Shown here: positions 52,403 through 61,818 of the stretch, piece by piece
Position numbering within the stretch: position 1 is the first letter of the stretch
Layout of the letters: each line of letters begins with the position of its first letter
Source: Deltaproteobacteria bacterium
GTDB taxonomy: Bacteria > Bdellovibrionota > JACOXK01
NCBI GenBank assembly: GCA_016186995.1
Contig: JACPKQ010000027.1
Span: 13,545-77,544, forward strand
Direction: 5' to 3'
DNA length: 64,000 bases
The notes under the pieces: model-generated
Told to the model about the DNA's origin: nothing
Databases searched by the model: none
Seen by the model: the letters and a program-made list of their open reading frames with translations, nothing else
Made by a program: the position numbers and the translations under genes

Positions 52403-54772
52403 TTATTTTTGAAGAACAACTTCAACGCGGAAGACTTTCTTTTGCTTGGGGGTTGGAACGATATTCCCTTTTAACTTCTTACCATTTAAAGTTATGTGGG
52501 GCTTGCCTTTTTCTAAACCATGAGGATTTTTAACATGAATATGGTACACAGAACCTCTAAAAATTCTTTTTACTTTAAACTCTTTCCAGTTTTTGGGAAT
52601 AACAGGATCCATCATAAGCCCTTCATAAGTAGGCTTTATACCTAAAATCCATTGATGGGCTGCCATAAACATCCAAGCAGCTGTTCCTGTATTCCAGGTA
52701 AAAGCCCCTTCTCCCATTTCACGATTATCGTGTCCTAAAACATATTCTGGATAAACATAAGGCTCTGTTTTATAAATATCTAAAGTTTTTTCCGGGTTAA
52801 AAGGTGTTATCTTTTTAAAAAGCTCATAAGCCTTGTTTCCTAAACCAGCCTTAGCATAAGCAACAATCATAAAAGCACAGGCATGAGAAAAAATAGCTGC
52901 GTTTTCTTTTGTACCGGGGGCAAAAGCTGTGATTCGCCCAATTGTAGGATCATATTTTTTATAAGAAGGTGAAAAAAGATAAGGACCAAACTCTGTTTCT
53001 AAATTTTTTTCAACCGCAGTGAGAAGTTTTTTCTGCCTCCATTCATCACAGACGTCCGCTAAAATAGCCCAGCTTTGCGGGTTTAAATAAATTTTTCCTT
53101 CTTTATTTTTATGCGATCCAATTATTTTCCCCTCATCTGTAAAAAGAGAAATATACCAATCTCCATCCCAAGCTTTATCGTTTAAAATTTTTGCACTCTT
53201 CTCTGCTTCCCTTTTAAACCGTTTAGCCCATTTATTTCTTTTAAGATAAAATGAAAGTTCTTCCATCTGCCTTAAGGCACGAACATAAGCCATACCTAAC
53301 CAAATAGATTCCCCTTTTCCTTTAATACCACAACGATCAAAAGCATCATTCCAATCCGCTTTCCAAAACAAAGGTAGTCCATGGGGACCTACAGCCCCCT
53401 TAAAATGCTCCATCGCTTGTACACAGTGTTCCCATACTGTTGCTTCTTTACCTCTCAAATAAGAAATTTTTTCTTTGAGAAAATCAAAATCGCCTGTTTC
53501 TTTAAGATAAGCGGTCACCAGGTAAGGAATCCACACGGCAACATCCCCCTTTCCTAAAATACCTGTGCTTGAACCCATCTCCCAAGGGCCTTCAATTTCA
53601 GAAAATCCTGCTACAGCATGCCCCGTTTCATATTGATTTTGTAAAAGCATTTTTATTTTTTCTTTAGCCTGAGCTGAATCTAAAGCACAGAAGGCTTCTG
53701 TATCTTGTGCTGTGTCTCTAAACCCACGTCCACCTTCACCAGGATTATAAGGTGCAGCCGAACGCCACTGGGTAACTTGAATAAGCTGATACTTCCCCCA
53801 ATAATTATTCATAAGATCAAATTCAGAATCGGGTGTTTCAACATGACACACACCCAAACGTTTTTGCCATATTTGCTTCACTTCTTTTAATTCTTTTTGT
53901 GTCGTTTGAAGATTGTGATATTTTTTAACTAATTTTTGTATTTCTTTTTTATCTTCAGCAAAGCCAAGGCAAAAAGTCATTTCTTTTTCTTCACCTGGTT
54001 TCAGTTCAATATCTAGTTTAAGAACACCCACCAGTTCTTTACCCCTAGTAGGTGTGTTAGATACTTTGTTATTTTTAACTGCTTCTGGGGCACAAAGATA
54101 ACCATAGTTTCCTAAAAACTTTTCACTATCCACTTCAAACCCATCTACTTTTTCTGATGAGGTTAAAAACCCATAAGTCTCATAAGGCCTTGCTGAGGTT
54201 GGGTGTTTAAAAGCAACGAGTGTATTGTTTTCTTGCTCAAAATATCCTTCATTATAAAGAACAAGAATATTTTTAAAATTCTGTTCCATATAAAAATCAC
54301 CCAATAAAAAAGAAACATAAGGAAAAATGCTTAAACTTTTTTTGGTATGAGAATTATTTTTAATTTTAAAACACCACACCTCACAAGGATCATCGTTTGG
54401 AACAAAATAAGTTGTTTCTGTTTCAATATTATTGTTTGAGGCTTTAAGAACAGCATAACCAAAACCATAAGTCATTCGCCAAGAATCTAAATCTTTACAA
54501 AGTGGTTGCCATTGAGGCGTCCAAAAATCTTTTGTTTCATTCTCTCGAATATAAATATAACGTCCTGGACGATCACTTCTTTGATCAATGTAGTTTAAAA
54601 TTCGGTGAAGTTTACAGTCTTTATAATAACTATAGCCTCCTCCTGTGTGGGATAAAATAGCGTGGTAAACATGGTTACTTAAATAATGGTACCAAGGACG
54701 CGGGGTATTGGGTTGAGTGATAACGTACTCTTTCCCATCTTTGTCAAAATATCCAATACTAGCTAACCCCAT
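52403..54772 (-). CDS. GH94 family disaccharide phosphorylase (cellobiose/chitobiose type)
   Basis: Cytoplasmic inverting phosphorylase of 789 aa that splits a beta-linked disaccharide with phosphate. The N-terminal beta-sandwich begins IGYFDKDGKEYVITQPNTP and has AGGYSYY-like HTGGGYSYYKDCKLHRI. The catalytic (alpha/alpha)6 barrel holds GGRGFRDTAQDTEAF, the general-acid Asp in FWKADWNDAFDR, and later GENAAIFSHA-like motif KENAAIFSHACAFMI and EYVLGHD. The N-terminus looks like the cellobiose/chitobiose group of GH94. Substrate is not certain. It precedes no obvious partner; the transketolase pair lies 46 bp upstream, so they may be cotranscribed. Confidence 0.92.
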   Translation of the reverse strand: MGLASIGYFDKDGKEYVITQPNTPRPWYHYLSNHVYHAILSHTGGGYSYYKDCKLHRILNYIDQRSDRPGRYIYIRENETKDFWTPQWQPLCKDLDSWRMTYGFGYAVLKASNNNIETETTYFVPNDDPCEVWCFKIKNNSHTKKSLSIFPYVSFLLGDFYMEQNFKNILVLYNEGYFEQENNTLVAFKHPTSARPYETYGFLTSSEKVDGFEVDSEKFLGNYGYLCAPEAVKNNKVSNTPTRGKELVGVLKLDIELKPGEEKEMTFCLGFAEDKKEIQKLVKKYHNLQTTQKELKEVKQIWQKRLGVCHVETPDSEFDLMNNYWGKYQLIQVTQWRSAAPYNPGEGGRGFRDTAQDTEAFCALDSAQAKEKIKMLLQNQYETGHAVAGFSEIEGPWEMGSSTGILGKGDVAVWIPYLVTAYLKETGDFDFLKEKISYLRGKEATVWEHCVQAMEHFKGAVGPHGLPLFWKADWNDAFDRCGIKGKGESIWLGMAYVRALRQMEELSFYLKRNKWAKRFKREAEKSAKILNDKAWDGDWYISLFTDEGKIIGSHKNKEGKIYLNPQSWAILADVCDEWRQKKLLTAVEKNLETEFGPYLFSPSYKKYDPTIGRITAFAPGTKENAAIFSHACAFMIVAYAKAGLGNKAYELFKKITPFNPEKTLDIYKTEPYVYPEYVLGHDNREMGEGAFTWNTGTAAWMFMAAHQWILGIKPTYEGLMMDPVIPKNWKEFKVKRIFRGSVYHIHVKNPHGLEKGKPHITLNGKKLKGNIVPTPKQKKVFRVEVVLQK

Positions 54773-54818
54773 CAGCCTTCTTATCGGCTATTTGGAATAG
54801 AATTTTAAAGAGGATATA

Positions 54819-55745
54819 TTACTTTTGAAGAAACTTTTTAATTTTTGAAAAGATACCTTCAGCATCAAGACCATATTTTTTATAAACATCTTCGGGCGTC
54901 CCGCTTTCAGCATACACATCATTCACGCCAATTCTTAAAAGTTTTCGTGGGGTTTGTTCTGAAAGTGCTTCAGCTACAGCACCTCCTAGCCCACCATAAA
55001 TATTATGGTCTTCAACAGTCACAAATTTTTCAATCTTTTTAGATAAATTAAAAATAAGCTCTTTATCTAAAGGTTTAATGGTGTGAATATTAACAACAGT
55101 TGCTTTAACACCAAGCTTTTCAAGCTCTTCTGCCGCTTGAAGTGTATTATAAACAACTCCACCCGTTGCTAAAAGGGCAACATCTTTTCCTTCTTTTAAA
55201 ACATCACCTTTACCAAACTGAAATTTGTATCTGAGAGTGTGAACATCTTCTAACGCTTGACGAGTAAGCCTTATGTAAACTGGGCCTTTGTGTTGGAGCA
55301 TGTATTCAATACATTGTTTTGTCTCAATTTCATCAGCAGGTTGAACAATACTCATCTCAGGTAGAGATCGCATGCAGGCAATATCTTCAAGTGACATTTG
55401 GGTATAACCATCTTCACCAATACCAATACCACAGTGGGTTCCCACCATTTTTACATTAGCTCGGTTGTAAGCTAGAGATATGCGAATGGTTTCAAATCGG
55501 CCTATGAGAAAACAAGCAAAACTACAAACGAAAGGTTTTTTTCCAGCTAAAGCAAGCCCAGCTCCGATACCAATCATGTTAGCTTCAGCAATACCTACTT
55601 CAAACCAACGATGTGGAAATTTTTTTGAAAACTTTTGTGTTTGAGTTGATTTTGAAAGATCAGCATCTAAAACAATAAGATCTTTGTCTTTTTCACCCAA
55701 TTCTAAAATAGCTTCTCCAAAAGCAGCTCGCGTTGCCTTAGCCAT
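54819..55745 (-). CDS. Transketolase, C-terminal subunit
   Basis: The pyrimidine-binding and C-terminal domains of a split transketolase, 308 aa. It begins ATRAAFGEAILELGEKD, has the LDADLSKST motif, the Glu-containing FEVGIAEANMIGIGAGLA stretch and DGYTQMSLEDIA. It works with the N-terminal subunit encoded just upstream (8-base overlap) as a thiamine-diphosphate enzyme of the pentose phosphate pathway. The split form is common in many bacteria and archaea. A 1-deoxyxylulose-type enzyme is an alternative, less likely. Confidence 0.93.
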   Translation of the reverse strand: MAKATRAAFGEAILELGEKDKDLIVLDADLSKSTQTQKFSKKFPHRWFEVGIAEANMIGIGAGLALAGKKPFVCSFACFLIGRFETIRISLAYNRANVKMVGTHCGIGIGEDGYTQMSLEDIACMRSLPEMSIVQPADEIETKQCIEYMLQHKGPVYIRLTRQALEDVHTLRYKFQFGKGDVLKEGKDVALLATGGVVYNTLQAAEELEKLGVKATVVNIHTIKPLDKELIFNLSKKIEKFVTVEDHNIYGGLGGAVAEALSEQTPRKLLRIGVNDVYAESGTPEDVYKKYGLDAEGIFSKIKKFLQK

Positions 55746-56565
55746 TTAAAATCTCCTTAATTGCCTTTTCCCCTTCTTCTTGTGAAGGTGCTTTACCATG
55801 CCAATCAATCACGCCCTCCATAAAAGAAACACCTTTTCCTTTAACAGTGTGTGCAATAATAAAAGTGGGTTTGTCTTTGATGGAATCAGCTTCATATAAA
55901 GCATTCAAAATTTCTTCTAAATTGTGCCCGTTGATTTCAATAACATGCCAATTAAAAGATTTTAATTTTTCAGCAATAGGTTCAATATCCATAACTTCTT
56001 TTACAGGCCCATCAATTTGTCCTTGATTATAATCAAGAATGCACACCAAATTATCTAACTTAAATTTAGGAGCACTCATGAAAGCCTCCCACATTTGCCC
56101 TTCTTGAATTTCACCATCACCGATCATGCAATAAGTTTTATAGTTTTTTTCATCAATTTTAGCTGCCAATGCCATACCTTGAGCAATGGATAAGCCCACC
56201 CCTAAAGAGCCAGCTGAAGTTTCCATTAAAGGAAGTCTGAAATGATCTGGATGGCCTTGCATACGGCTGTTAATTTTCCGAAGGGTCATCACCTCTTTTT
56301 CTTCTAAATACCCGGCCTTCACAAGCGTTGCGTAAAGTGCAGGAACACCATGGCCTTTTGATAAAACAAAACGATCTCTTAAAGGGTCTGTAGGGTCGTA
56401 ATTCATTTTATGAAAATAAAGACAGGTAAGAATATCAGTTGCTGAAAGGGAACCACCGGGATGGCCAGAGCCAGCCTCTACAAGCATTTTGATAATGAGA
56501 ACACGAATATCGCGTGCTCTATTTTTCAAAGACTCTAACTTTTTTACATTCATTCTCGCGCTCAT
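55738..56565 (-). CDS. Transketolase, N-terminal subunit
   Basis: The thiamine-diphosphate-binding half of transketolase, about 275 aa. It has the family start ARDIRVLIIKMLVEAGSGHPGGSLSATD, of which AGSGHPGGSLS is the signature, FVLSKGHGVPALY and the ThDP motif GDGEIQEGQMWEA followed by DYNQGQIDG. The start is uncertain: ATG 56565 or 56553; the longer frame from 56607 adds unrelated hydrophobic residues. Its stop overlaps the C-terminal subunit start by 8 bases. It is divergent from tRNA-Leu. Confidence 0.93.
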   Translation of the reverse strand: MSARMNVKKLESLKNRARDIRVLIIKMLVEAGSGHPGGSLSATDILTCLYFHKMNYDPTDPLRDRFVLSKGHGVPALYATLVKAGYLEEKEVMTLRKINSRMQGHPDHFRLPLMETSAGSLGVGLSIAQGMALAAKIDEKNYKTYCMIGDGEIQEGQMWEAFMSAPKFKLDNLVCILDYNQGQIDGPVKEVMDIEPIAEKLKSFNWHVIEINGHNLEEILNALYEADSIKDKPTFIIAHTVKGKGVSFMEGVIDWHGKAPSQEEGEKAIKEILNG

Positions 56566-56647
56566 TTTAATGAGGAGGAAGATACTGGAAATCCTCAAAG
56601 AAAACAAGCTTGCTATTTCACGTCTGACGTTGCATAAAAAGTTTAAG

Positions 56648-56730
56648 GCCCAGGTGGCGGAACGGCAGACGCGCTCGTTTCAGGGGCGAGTGGGAGTGAT
56701 CCCGTAAGAGTTCAAATCTCTTCCTGGGCA
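56648..56730 (+). tRNA. tRNA-Leu(CAG)
   Basis: An 83-base gene with acceptor GCCCAGG/CCTGGGC, anticodon loop TTCAGGG, long variable arm (TGGGAGTGATCCCG) and T loop TTCAAAT. CCA is not encoded, unlike the tRNA-Ser in this window. RNase R begins 24 bases after it. Confidence 0.95.
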
Positions 56731-56753
56731 AATATTCATGATAGGATAAAAAA

Positions 56754-58937
56754 ATGAATGTTAGATACCAAGACATTTTAAAACTTTTGCAATCTCCTCA
56801 TTACAAACCCTGTTCTTTTTCTGAACTGGCTTCTTATTTAAGAATACCTCGTAAAAGCAAAAGACAACTTCGAAAACTTCTTAAAGATTTAGAAAATCAG
56901 GGGAAAATCACCATCAATAAAAACAAATGCTATGAACGAGCACGTGAAGATAACTTTACAACAGGCACTATTTCAAAGCATGCTCGCGGCTTTGCATTTC
57001 TTTTGCCTGATGATCAAAAAATTGAAGATATTTTTATTAAACCAAGCGATCTTAAAGATGCTATGAGTGGCGATAAAGTTGCAGTGAGCGTAAGGCAGTT
57101 TCAAAGAAAAGGGGGAAAAAGTTTACGTGGACAGGTTATTAAAATTATTGAACGGGCCCACAAAATAGCAAGTGGTGTTCTTACCCAAAAAGGATATGAA
57201 TATCTTGTTCAAACAGGCTTTGGCGAAAATTTTAGAATATCTAAAAAAAATCTTGGCATGGCACAAGTAAAAGATCTTGTTAAAATCGAAGTTATTGTCT
57301 TTCCAAGAGTCCACCAAATAGGTGAAGCAAAGGTTATTCAAGTTCTAGGTCCACAAGGACACCCCCAAGCAGAAACAGAATCTATTATTGCAAATCATAA
57401 ACTTTATACAGAGTTTCACCCACACACTCTTCATGAAGTACAAAGCTTGCCAGAAAAAATAGATGAAAAAGATTTAGAACGAAGAAAAGATTTAAGAGAA
57501 CTACCCTTTGTGACTATCGATGGAGAAGATGCCAGAGATTTTGATGATGCTGTTTATGTTCAAAAAAAAGATATGGGTTTTAAACTTTTCGTATCCATAG
57601 CCGATGTTGCCCATTACGTTAAAAATGGCAGCCCTACTGATAAAGATGCTTACTTACGAGGTTGTAGCACTTATTTTCCAGATAAAGTACTTCCTATGTT
57701 ACCTGAAAAGCTTTCTAACAACCTGTGTAGTTTAAGACCTGGGGAAGATAGACTTACTCTGACCTGCGAAATGGATTTTTTAAATGATGGAACACGATCA
57801 CGTTATAAAATTTATGAAAGTGTCATTCGAAGCCAAGCACGTCTTACCTATACAGAAATACAATCTCTTTTTGAGCAAACAACTGTCATTGCGAGTGACA
57901 CGAAGCAATCCCATCGCGATAGCGATGAGATCACCACGGTCGTTACACTCCCTCGTGATGACAATCCCAGTTTTAAAAATGCTTATGAGCTTTTTAAAAT
58001 TCTAAAAGACCAAAAAACAAAAAGAGGAGCTCTTGATTTTGATCTTCCAGAACCTTACGTCATAGTGGACGAAACAGGAAAAACAACAGATATCAAAAAA
58101 AGAGCACGATATGAATCACACATGCTTATTGAAGAATTTATGATTGCGGCTAACGAAGCAGTAGCTTGTGAACTTATTCAAAAAAATATTCCAGCACTTT
58201 TTAGAACCCATGAGAAACCTGATAAGGAAAAAACACATGCTTTAAGAATTCTCCTTCATAATTTAGGTTATCAAGGGCTTTTAACCGGAGAAAGTGTTCA
58301 AGAGTTTTCAAGAGTTCTCGATGAAATAAGTGGAAAACCAGAAGAACATTTTATTAATTTTGTCCTTTTAAGATCTATGAAGCAAGCTTGCTATACCCCT
58401 GATAATCCTAAGCATTTTGCCCTTGCAAGCCCCTATTATACGCACTTTACCTCACCTATACGAAGATACCCAGACTTGATTGTTCACAGGCATCTTAAAT
58501 ATCTTAATAAAAACACTCCTTTAGCCGATAAAGAATTGCATCAAATAAAAAAAATATTGGTCGAAAAAGGAAGGCATCTTTCAGAAAGAGAAAGAATTTC
58601 ACAAGAAGCAGAACGTGAAGTTGTTCTTTATAAACAAGTTCTCTTCATGAAAGATAAAGAAGGGGAAGAATTTCACGGAAGAATCTCTGGCGTTAAAGAA
58701 TTTGGAATTTTCGTTGAACTTGGAGAATATTTTGTAGAGGGTCTCATTCCAATAGGCGCACTTACAGATGATTATTACCAATTTTCAGAAAGTGAATTTT
58801 TATTAAGAGGCATGAAATTTAATAAAGAATATAAATTAGGAAACCCTCTTAAAGTAAGAATTCAAAGTGTCAATGTCGCCAAAAGAGAAATTGATCTCAT
58901 TGTCATTCTGAGTGATAGCGAAGAATCTAAAGTATGA
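56754..58937 (+). CDS. rnr: Ribonuclease R with in-frame repeat insertion
   Basis: 3'-5' exoribonuclease of the RNB family, 727 aa. A winged helix-like N-terminus (about 1-70), cold-shock domains (about 75-220), the RNB domain with TIDGEDARDFDDAVYV (catalytic Asp cluster), LRSMKQACYTP and HFTSPIRRYPDLIVHR, and a C-terminal S1 domain (about 635-715) are present. Residues of about 377-403 (from TVIASDTKQS to LPRDDN) are encoded by a palindromic repeat at 57884-57963, in the RNB domain before NAYELFKILKD. The last residues (VILSDSEESKV) come from half of another repeat. The frame is intact. It overlaps the next gene by 4 bases. Confidence 0.95.
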   Translation: MNVRYQDILKLLQSPHYKPCSFSELASYLRIPRKSKRQLRKLLKDLENQGKITINKNKCYERAREDNFTTGTISKHARGFAFLLPDDQKIEDIFIKPSDLKDAMSGDKVAVSVRQFQRKGGKSLRGQVIKIIERAHKIASGVLTQKGYEYLVQTGFGENFRISKKNLGMAQVKDLVKIEVIVFPRVHQIGEAKVIQVLGPQGHPQAETESIIANHKLYTEFHPHTLHEVQSLPEKIDEKDLERRKDLRELPFVTIDGEDARDFDDAVYVQKKDMGFKLFVSIADVAHYVKNGSPTDKDAYLRGCSTYFPDKVLPMLPEKLSNNLCSLRPGEDRLTLTCEMDFLNDGTRSRYKIYESVIRSQARLTYTEIQSLFEQTTVIASDTKQSHRDSDEITTVVTLPRDDNPSFKNAYELFKILKDQKTKRGALDFDLPEPYVIVDETGKTTDIKKRARYESHMLIEEFMIAANEAVACELIQKNIPALFRTHEKPDKEKTHALRILLHNLGYQGLLTGESVQEFSRVLDEISGKPEEHFINFVLLRSMKQACYTPDNPKHFALASPYYTHFTSPIRRYPDLIVHRHLKYLNKNTPLADKELHQIKKILVEKGRHLSERERISQEAEREVVLYKQVLFMKDKEGEEFHGRISGVKEFGIFVELGEYFVEGLIPIGALTDDYYQFSESEFLLRGMKFNKEYKLGNPLKVRIQSVNVAKREIDLIVILSDSEESKV
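57884..57963. repeat. About 80-bp palindromic repeat inside rnr
   Basis: It starts TGTCATTGCGAGTGACACG, has GCGATAGCGATGAG in the middle and ends CGTGATGACA. Motifs CATTGCGAG and GAAGCAATC match the repeat at 36492-36595. The insert stays in frame. Confidence 0.8.
58901..58937. repeat. Half repeat at the end of rnr
   Basis: TGTCATTCTGAGTGATAGCG and the following GAAGAATCT fit a common GTCATTCTGAG...GAATCT family also seen at 28276. It supplies the last codons of rnr and its stop, next to the ubiB start. Confidence 0.65.
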
Positions 58938-60604
58938 AGGTTTTTAAAATTGGATCACAGATTGGTCAAACAGTACGAAACGTAGGACGTTTCCGTACCA
59001 TTCTTTCTGTTTTTGCAAAACATGGCTTTGGTGAAATTGTTGAAAGGGTGAACCTTTCAAGATTTCTTCCTTTTAAACTGAGAAGAAAAAAAGAAGATCT
59101 TAAAAAATTAAGTGTGGCCGAAAGGCTTCGCATTTGTTTTGAAGATTTAGGACCTACTTTTGTAAAATTAGGGCAGCTTTTAAGTACACGTCCTGACATG
59201 ATTCCAGAAGATTTGTGCAACGAACTCAAAAAACTTCAAGACCAAGTTCCTCCTCTTGAATTTGAAAAAATAAAACCTTTTATTGAAAAAGAATTTGGAA
59301 AACCCATCCACGAAGTTTTTTCGAAATTTAAAGATATTCCTTTTGCCGCTGCTTCAATTGCTCAAGTTCATGAAGCAGAGCTTCTAACAGGAGAAGAGGT
59401 TGTTGTTAAAATCAGGCGCCCTGACATCGAAGATAGGGTTAAAACAGATGTTCAACTTCTTCACATTATAGCCGGGCTTCTTGATAAATATATTCCAGAG
59501 GTAAAACCTTTTAATCCTATGGGTCAAGTGAATGAATTTGAACGTTCTTTAAAACAAGAACTTAATTTTCTTATTGAAGCTAATAATATGATACGAATTA
59601 AAGAAAATATGAAAGATGTTGAAGATGTCCTGATCCCTCATGTCTACAAAGAATTGACTACCTCACATATTCTCACCCAGGAAAAAATTAAAGGTATTCG
59701 TCTTTCAAATATTAAAAAAATTAAATCACAAAAAAATATAAATACCAAAAAGCTTACCCACACAGGGGTTCAAGCTTTTTACAAACAAGTCATGATTGAC
59801 GGACTTTTCCACGGAGATCTTCATGCAGGAAATCTCTTTGTCATAGAAGATTCAAAATTGGGTATGGTTGATTTTGGAATTGTAGGACATCTTACAAAAC
59901 AAATTCGCACAGCTCTTACAAATATGTTTTTGTGCCTTATCAGTGAAGACTACGAAACCCTTGTATATGAGTTTTTAGATATCGGTTCTCAAAAAGGAAA
60001 GGTAAACATTCAAGCTTTGCAAAGTGATATTAAAGCACTTTTAGAACCCTACTATGGAATGCCCCTTAAAGATTTTAATGTGGGACGTCTCTTACTGGAC
60101 CTCACCGTGTGTGCAAGCAGGCATAATATTCAAATGTCTCAAGATCTTATGCTTGTTTCAAAAGCTATTATTACTATTGAAGGCATGGGAAAAGAACTTG
60201 ATCCTGAATTCGATTTACTTTCAGAAATGACATACTTTTCAAAAGAAATTTTTAAAGATCGATACAACCCAGCCAAACTTGGAAAAGAAATGATCTGGTT
60301 ACTTCAAGATTTTTCTGGGGTTTTAAGAACCTTGCCCAGATACCTTAAACAAATCATTCGAAAACAAACCTCAGATGATTTTACCTACCGTGTTGAAATC
60401 GAACACCTTGAAAACCTTATGAAAGAGCTTTCTCAAAGCCATAAATATCAAGGCCACATGATGTTTGCTTCATTTTTGGTTCTTTCTTCCACCCTTCTCA
60501 TTATTTACAAAATTGGCCCTATCTTTTTAGGATTTTCTCTTTGTGGTGTTTTTGGTTTAGGATTTTCGCTCTTTTTAGCCCTTATTTTATTCCTTCGCTC
60601 ATAG
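58934..60604 (+). CDS. ubiB: UbiB/ABC1/ADCK-family atypical kinase
   Basis: Membrane-associated protein-kinase-like ATPase linked to quinone or lipid metabolism, 556 aa. Family motifs: FVKLGQLLSTRPDMIP (the KxGQ motif), FAAASIAQVHEA, VVVKIRRPDIE, HGDLHAGNLFV and VDFGIVG. Two hydrophobic helices close the protein (about 505-553), as in UbiB. Its ATG overlaps the rnr stop (ATGA). In bacteria without ubiquinone related proteins act on other lipids, so the precise role is open. Confidence 0.9.
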   Translation: MKVFKIGSQIGQTVRNVGRFRTILSVFAKHGFGEIVERVNLSRFLPFKLRRKKEDLKKLSVAERLRICFEDLGPTFVKLGQLLSTRPDMIPEDLCNELKKLQDQVPPLEFEKIKPFIEKEFGKPIHEVFSKFKDIPFAAASIAQVHEAELLTGEEVVVKIRRPDIEDRVKTDVQLLHIIAGLLDKYIPEVKPFNPMGQVNEFERSLKQELNFLIEANNMIRIKENMKDVEDVLIPHVYKELTTSHILTQEKIKGIRLSNIKKIKSQKNINTKKLTHTGVQAFYKQVMIDGLFHGDLHAGNLFVIEDSKLGMVDFGIVGHLTKQIRTALTNMFLCLISEDYETLVYEFLDIGSQKGKVNIQALQSDIKALLEPYYGMPLKDFNVGRLLLDLTVCASRHNIQMSQDLMLVSKAIITIEGMGKELDPEFDLLSEMTYFSKEIFKDRYNPAKLGKEMIWLLQDFSGVLRTLPRYLKQIIRKQTSDDFTYRVEIEHLENLMKELSQSHKYQGHMMFASFLVLSSTLLIIYKIGPIFLGFSLCGVFGLGFSLFLALILFLRS

Positions 60605-60690
60605 ACCATTTTGGGCTTTAAAACCCATTTTTGTCACCCCGAATACCTTACTTAAAATCTTAACTATCTAAAATTATTTAACTTTCTTTC

Positions 60691-60706
60691 TGGCATGGGT
60701 CTTGCC
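60691..60706 (+). promoter_or_regulatory. Sigma-54 promoter of the lipoprotein pair
   Basis: TGGCATGGGTCTTGCC fits TGGCAY-N5-TTGC with 10 bases between GG and GC. A start near 60718 would leave a very short leader with GGAGG before the ATG at 60733. Confidence 0.75.
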
Positions 60707-60732
60707 TTAAGCCTTACTAGGAGGAAGTTAAA

Positions 60733-61317
60733 ATGAAAAAATTTATCTCTATAACTAGTTTTTTATTTCTCATGGGAGCACTGTCTCATTGTGGAGTTTC
60801 AAATAAAGAAAGCGAAACATTTAAAACATGGCTTGATAAGGCCCAAACACATATTGCAACAGAAGTGATCGCAACTGAAAACAAAGAAACCCTTTCTGAG
60901 CTCACAGTTGATCAAGTTAAAGAAAAACTATCTTTCGTGTGGTCTTTAGAAAAAGTAGTGGAACCAACACAAGAAGAAAAAGAACTTAAAGAAGAAGTTT
61001 TTATGGCTTTTAATAGTGAGGGTTTTACTAAAAAGCTCACAAGAGAAGAGCTTAAAGAAGATTTTGATAATTCTCTTGAAACAATGACTCAAGGGTTAAG
61101 TGGAGAGAGTGTTGATGAAGACTATTTTGATAAGTACGAAATTGAAGGATTAACCCTTACATTCAAACTTAAAGAAAACCAAAAAAAAATAATGAAGATT
61201 TTAAGCATCTCTGAAGACACACTTGTTTTAGCTGAAATGGATGGAGAAATCTTTACTAAAACAGAAACTTGGAAAAAAATAGAAAAGGAAGAAGAGAAGA
61301 AAAATGAAGAAAAGTAA
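60733..61317 (+). CDS. Putative lipoprotein, first of a pair
   Basis: A 194-aa protein of unknown family. The signal peptide ends near ALSHC (Cys20), a likely but imperfect lipobox with His before Cys. The mature part is strongly charged, with Lys/Glu-rich segments and an all-charged tail (EKEEEKKNEEK). A short WSL-type strand near residue 76 (SFVWSLEK) recalls GTWSL in the following gene, so the two could be distant homologues. It has a strong ribosome site, a sigma-54 promoter and overlaps the next gene by 14 bases. Confidence 0.75.
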   Translation: MKKFISITSFLFLMGALSHCGVSNKESETFKTWLDKAQTHIATEVIATENKETLSELTVDQVKEKLSFVWSLEKVVEPTQEEKELKEEVFMAFNSEGFTKKLTREELKEDFDNSLETMTQGLSGESVDEDYFDKYEIEGLTLTFKLKENQKKIMKILSISEDTLVLAEMDGEIFTKTETWKKIEKEEEKKNEEK

Positions 61318-61798
61318 TATATTTATAATTGTTTTTTTGATACTCGTACTGGCCTCTTGTGCAGATCGTTTTAAAAGCCGGCTTGATCTTGTTCAAGATA
61401 ACTTTGCACAGACACAGCAAGAAGAAACAGTTTCAGAAATACTTACAAAAGAAAAAGATGTTGTTCTTACAACAACTATTCTGAAATCTTTGGTTTCTAC
61501 TCTTAAGTTTGGTCTTAAAGAAGAGAGTGCATCTTTAAAAGAAAAGATACAAGGGACATGGTCTCTTTTTCATGCAGAGTCTATCAAAGAAGTCTCTATT
61601 GATGTGTTTACAACTTTTGATGAAGAAAACAATTTTAAAAATCTTAAGAAAAACAAATTCTCTGTAGATAAGGAAAAATATGAAATTCTTTTTATTGATA
61701 AAAAAATACTTATCACTGGACAAATAGAAGAAAGAGAAAACGAAGAAAAGCTTCTTAAAACATTGCAAATTTGGGAAAAAAATTCCCCATCTTTTTAA
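61304..61798 (+). CDS. Putative lipoprotein, second of a pair
   Basis: A 164-aa protein with a classical lipobox LASC (Cys19). The mature chain is Glu/Lys-rich with a helical first half and beta-rich second half (IQGTWSLFHAE, then short strands), possibly lipocalin-like, though no family is recognised. It begins inside the preceding gene (14-base overlap), consistent with coupled expression from the sigma-54 promoter at 60691. Function unknown, presumably at the outer membrane. Confidence 0.75.
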   Translation: MKKSNIFIIVFLILVLASCADRFKSRLDLVQDNFAQTQQEETVSEILTKEKDVVLTTTILKSLVSTLKFGLKEESASLKEKIQGTWSLFHAESIKEVSIDVFTTFDEENNFKNLKKNKFSVDKEKYEILFIDKKILITGQIEERENEEKLLKTLQIWEKNSPSF

Positions 61799-61818
61799 GC
61801 TTACCGGCGGGGTCTTCT

